Position numbers and translations under genes: made by a program. DNA of 33,877 nucleotides from Rhodospirillaceae bacterium (lineage in GTDB: Bacteria > Pseudomonadota > Alphaproteobacteria > UBA2966): positions 1 through 33,877 of the forward strand of contig NZDS01000009.1 in the NCBI GenBank assembly GCA_002690215.1, written 5' to 3'. Positions 32,872 to 33,877 of the stretch are shown piece by piece. The notes beneath the pieces are model-generated. The model worked only from the letters and a program-made list of their open reading frames with translations, was not told where the DNA came from and ran no database searches. Every line of letters begins with the position of its first letter. The stretch's first letter is position 1.

Positions 32872-33729
32872 ATGCTCTATCGAGACTACGACCAGGCCGG
32901 GCTCGACGCCCAGTACCACCTGCGCCTCAGGCATCCTGACTTCCAGGACCATTTCGACGCCTGGGCCGAACGCAGCGCTGCCACCCGCCAGCGCCTGAAT
33001 GCCCGCCTCGACTTGGCCTATGGACCTTCGGCGGCAGAAGCTCTCGATGTTTTCGTACCCGCGGGCGCGGCCGATGCACCACTTCACGTCTTCATCCACG
33101 GCGGCTATTGGCAAGCCTTCGAGAAACACGATTATTCCTTCGTGGCCGATGGCCTGGTGGCCGCCGGAGCCATTGTCGTGGTGGTCAACTATGCCCTCGC
33201 CCCAACTGTCGACATGGACGAAATCGTGCGCCAGAACCGCGCCGCCGTGGCCTGGACCCGGCGCCACGCCGGCGATTTCGGCGGCGATGCGGAGCGCCTT
33301 TACGTCTCCGGTCATTCCGCCGGCGGCCACCTGACGGCCATGCTGCTGGCCACCGACTGGCCCGAATTCGACGGCCTGCCGGTGGATACCATAAAGGGTG
33401 GCCTGGCCATCAGCGGACTTTATGATCTCGAAGCCATCCGGCTCTGCTACCTCAACGAGGTGCTGGGCATGGACGCTGCCACGGCGGCCCGCCTCAGCCC
33501 CCTCGACATGGCACCCGGCAGCGGCGGCTGCATCGTCGCCGTGGGCGGCGGCGAAACCGACGAATTCCTGCGCCAATCATCGAGCTTTGCAGCACGCTGG
33601 CGCCAAGCCGACGCTAAGCTGGAGGAACTGACACTGCCAGGCCACAACCATTTCACCATCATGAACGAACTGGCCGACGGTGACGGCGCCTTGTGCGTTG
33701 CAGCACGACGCCAGATGGACTTACCATAG
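32872..33729 (+). CDS. alpha/beta hydrolase, arylformamidase-like
   Basis: A 285-residue hydrolase of the kynurenine-formamidase/HSL-like branch. The oxyanion motif is H76-G-G-Y-W. The nucleophile is S149 in S-G-H-S-A-G-G-H, the acid is D230 (G-E-T-D-E-F), and the base is in G-H258-N-H260-F. The H-G-G-Y-W and H-N-H-F pair is the pattern of alpha/beta-fold kynurenine formamidase. Other genes of tryptophan breakdown (tryptophan dioxygenase, kynureninase) are absent here, so the substrate is only suggested. AAGGAGA gives a strong ribosome site. Confidence 0.85.
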   Translation: MLYRDYDQAGLDAQYHLRLRHPDFQDHFDAWAERSAATRQRLNARLDLAYGPSAAEALDVFVPAGAADAPLHVFIHGGYWQAFEKHDYSFVADGLVAAGAIVVVVNYALAPTVDMDEIVRQNRAAVAWTRRHAGDFGGDAERLYVSGHSAGGHLTAMLLATDWPEFDGLPVDTIKGGLAISGLYDLEAIRLCYLNEVLGMDAATAARLSPLDMAPGSGGCIVAVGGGETDEFLRQSSSFAARWRQADAKLEELTLPGHNHFTIMNELADGDGALCVAARRQMDLP

Positions 33730-33754
33730 GCACTTGAGCTTCGGTTGTAAGTGC
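33730..33754 (+). terminator. UUCG-loop hairpin after the hydrolase gene
   Basis: GCACTTGAGC and GTTGTAAGTGC flank a TTCG tetraloop closed by C-G. The outer six pairs are perfect, while the inner part needs a G-U pair and a bulge. It follows the stop codon by one base, and the bases after it (TTGAAATTTG) are only modestly T-rich, so it may be a weak terminator. Confidence 0.4.
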
Positions 33755-33815
33755 TTGAAATTTGTAGCAGTATCGGGCTACGACGGGTCACGAAAGCAAG
33801 CCTCGGAAGGGCGGT

Positions 33816-33877
33816 ATGAAGGCGGCCAAGAACGTATTGCTGGTTGATGACGACGAGGCTCTGCGCCAGTCGCTGGC
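33816..33877 (+). CDS. response regulator receiver domain (partial, cut by window end)
   Basis: The frame reads M-K-A-A-K-N-V-L-L-V-D-D-D-E-A-L-R-Q-S-L. V-L-L-V-D-D-D-E is the acidic start of a CheY-like receiver, where the Asp pair binds Mg2+. GGAAGG lies just before the ATG. The output domain and the phosphorylated Asp are outside the window. Confidence 0.8.
   Translation, partial: MKAAKNVLLVDDDEALRQSL

Overview
The window looks like a chromosomal segment of an alphaproteobacterium, probably of the Rhodospirillales or a related high-G+C lineage. The support is a fused trpE(G) gene preceded by a rhizobial-style trpL attenuator, an SDR-type threonine dehydrogenase next to kbl, a long-form RibA with a degenerate N-terminal domain, a Liv-type ABC transporter, and generally high G+C codon use. 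No rRNA, tRNA, IS element, phage gene or CRISPR array was seen.

Layout. (1) 1-2932: the 3' end of an lspA-like gene runs in frame, without a stop, into an astacin-like zinc metalloprotease. A radical SAM protein with a cysteine-rich C-terminus follows on the minus strand, divergent from a MarR regulator with a pair of operator-like repeats. (2) 2937-8182: an acyl-CoA module. A minus-strand operon encodes a B12-dependent acyl-CoA mutase large subunit, a separate B12-binding subunit and a 3-hydroxyacyl-CoA dehydrogenase. A thiolase is divergent, and a TetR regulator follows it. The same palindromic operator sits on all three promoters. (3) 8192-10550: trp promoter, trpL leader peptide with Trp-Trp-Trp, attenuator and trpE(G). 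(4) 10715-12079: an AT-richer orphan membrane/coiled-coil protein with a possible HTH tail. (5) 12085-17824: an fpg-hydrolase-EthD operon divergent from tdh-kbl-Ldh2-type dehydrogenase (threonine catabolism). (6) 17821-20444: a periplasmic coiled-coil protein built of 14-residue repeats, divergent from a Ser/Thr kinase fused to a cyclic-nucleotide-binding domain. (7) 20473-23601: a DUF899 protein, a crotonase with an altered active site, and an unknown helical protein. (8) 23598-28261: livK-hairpin-livH-livM-livG-livF branched-chain/aromatic-type ABC importer. (9) 28402-33877: ThiE/TenI-like protein, YggS, YkuD protein, an unknown two-repeat protein behind a consensus sigma-54 promoter, RibA, an arylformamidase-like hydrolase, and the start of a response regulator.

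The most promising candidate for something undescribed is the TetR-controlled module at 2937-8182. Its chemistry resembles the 2-hydroxyisobutyryl-CoA to acetyl-CoA logic (mutase, then 3-hydroxyacyl-CoA dehydrogenase, then thiolase). However, the mutase lacks the conserved His and the specificity residues of known mutases, and the thiolase has Pro where the second catalytic Cys should be. The substrate is therefore probably not one of the well-known ones. Residue comparisons to named families were made from memory of those sequences, not by running an alignment.
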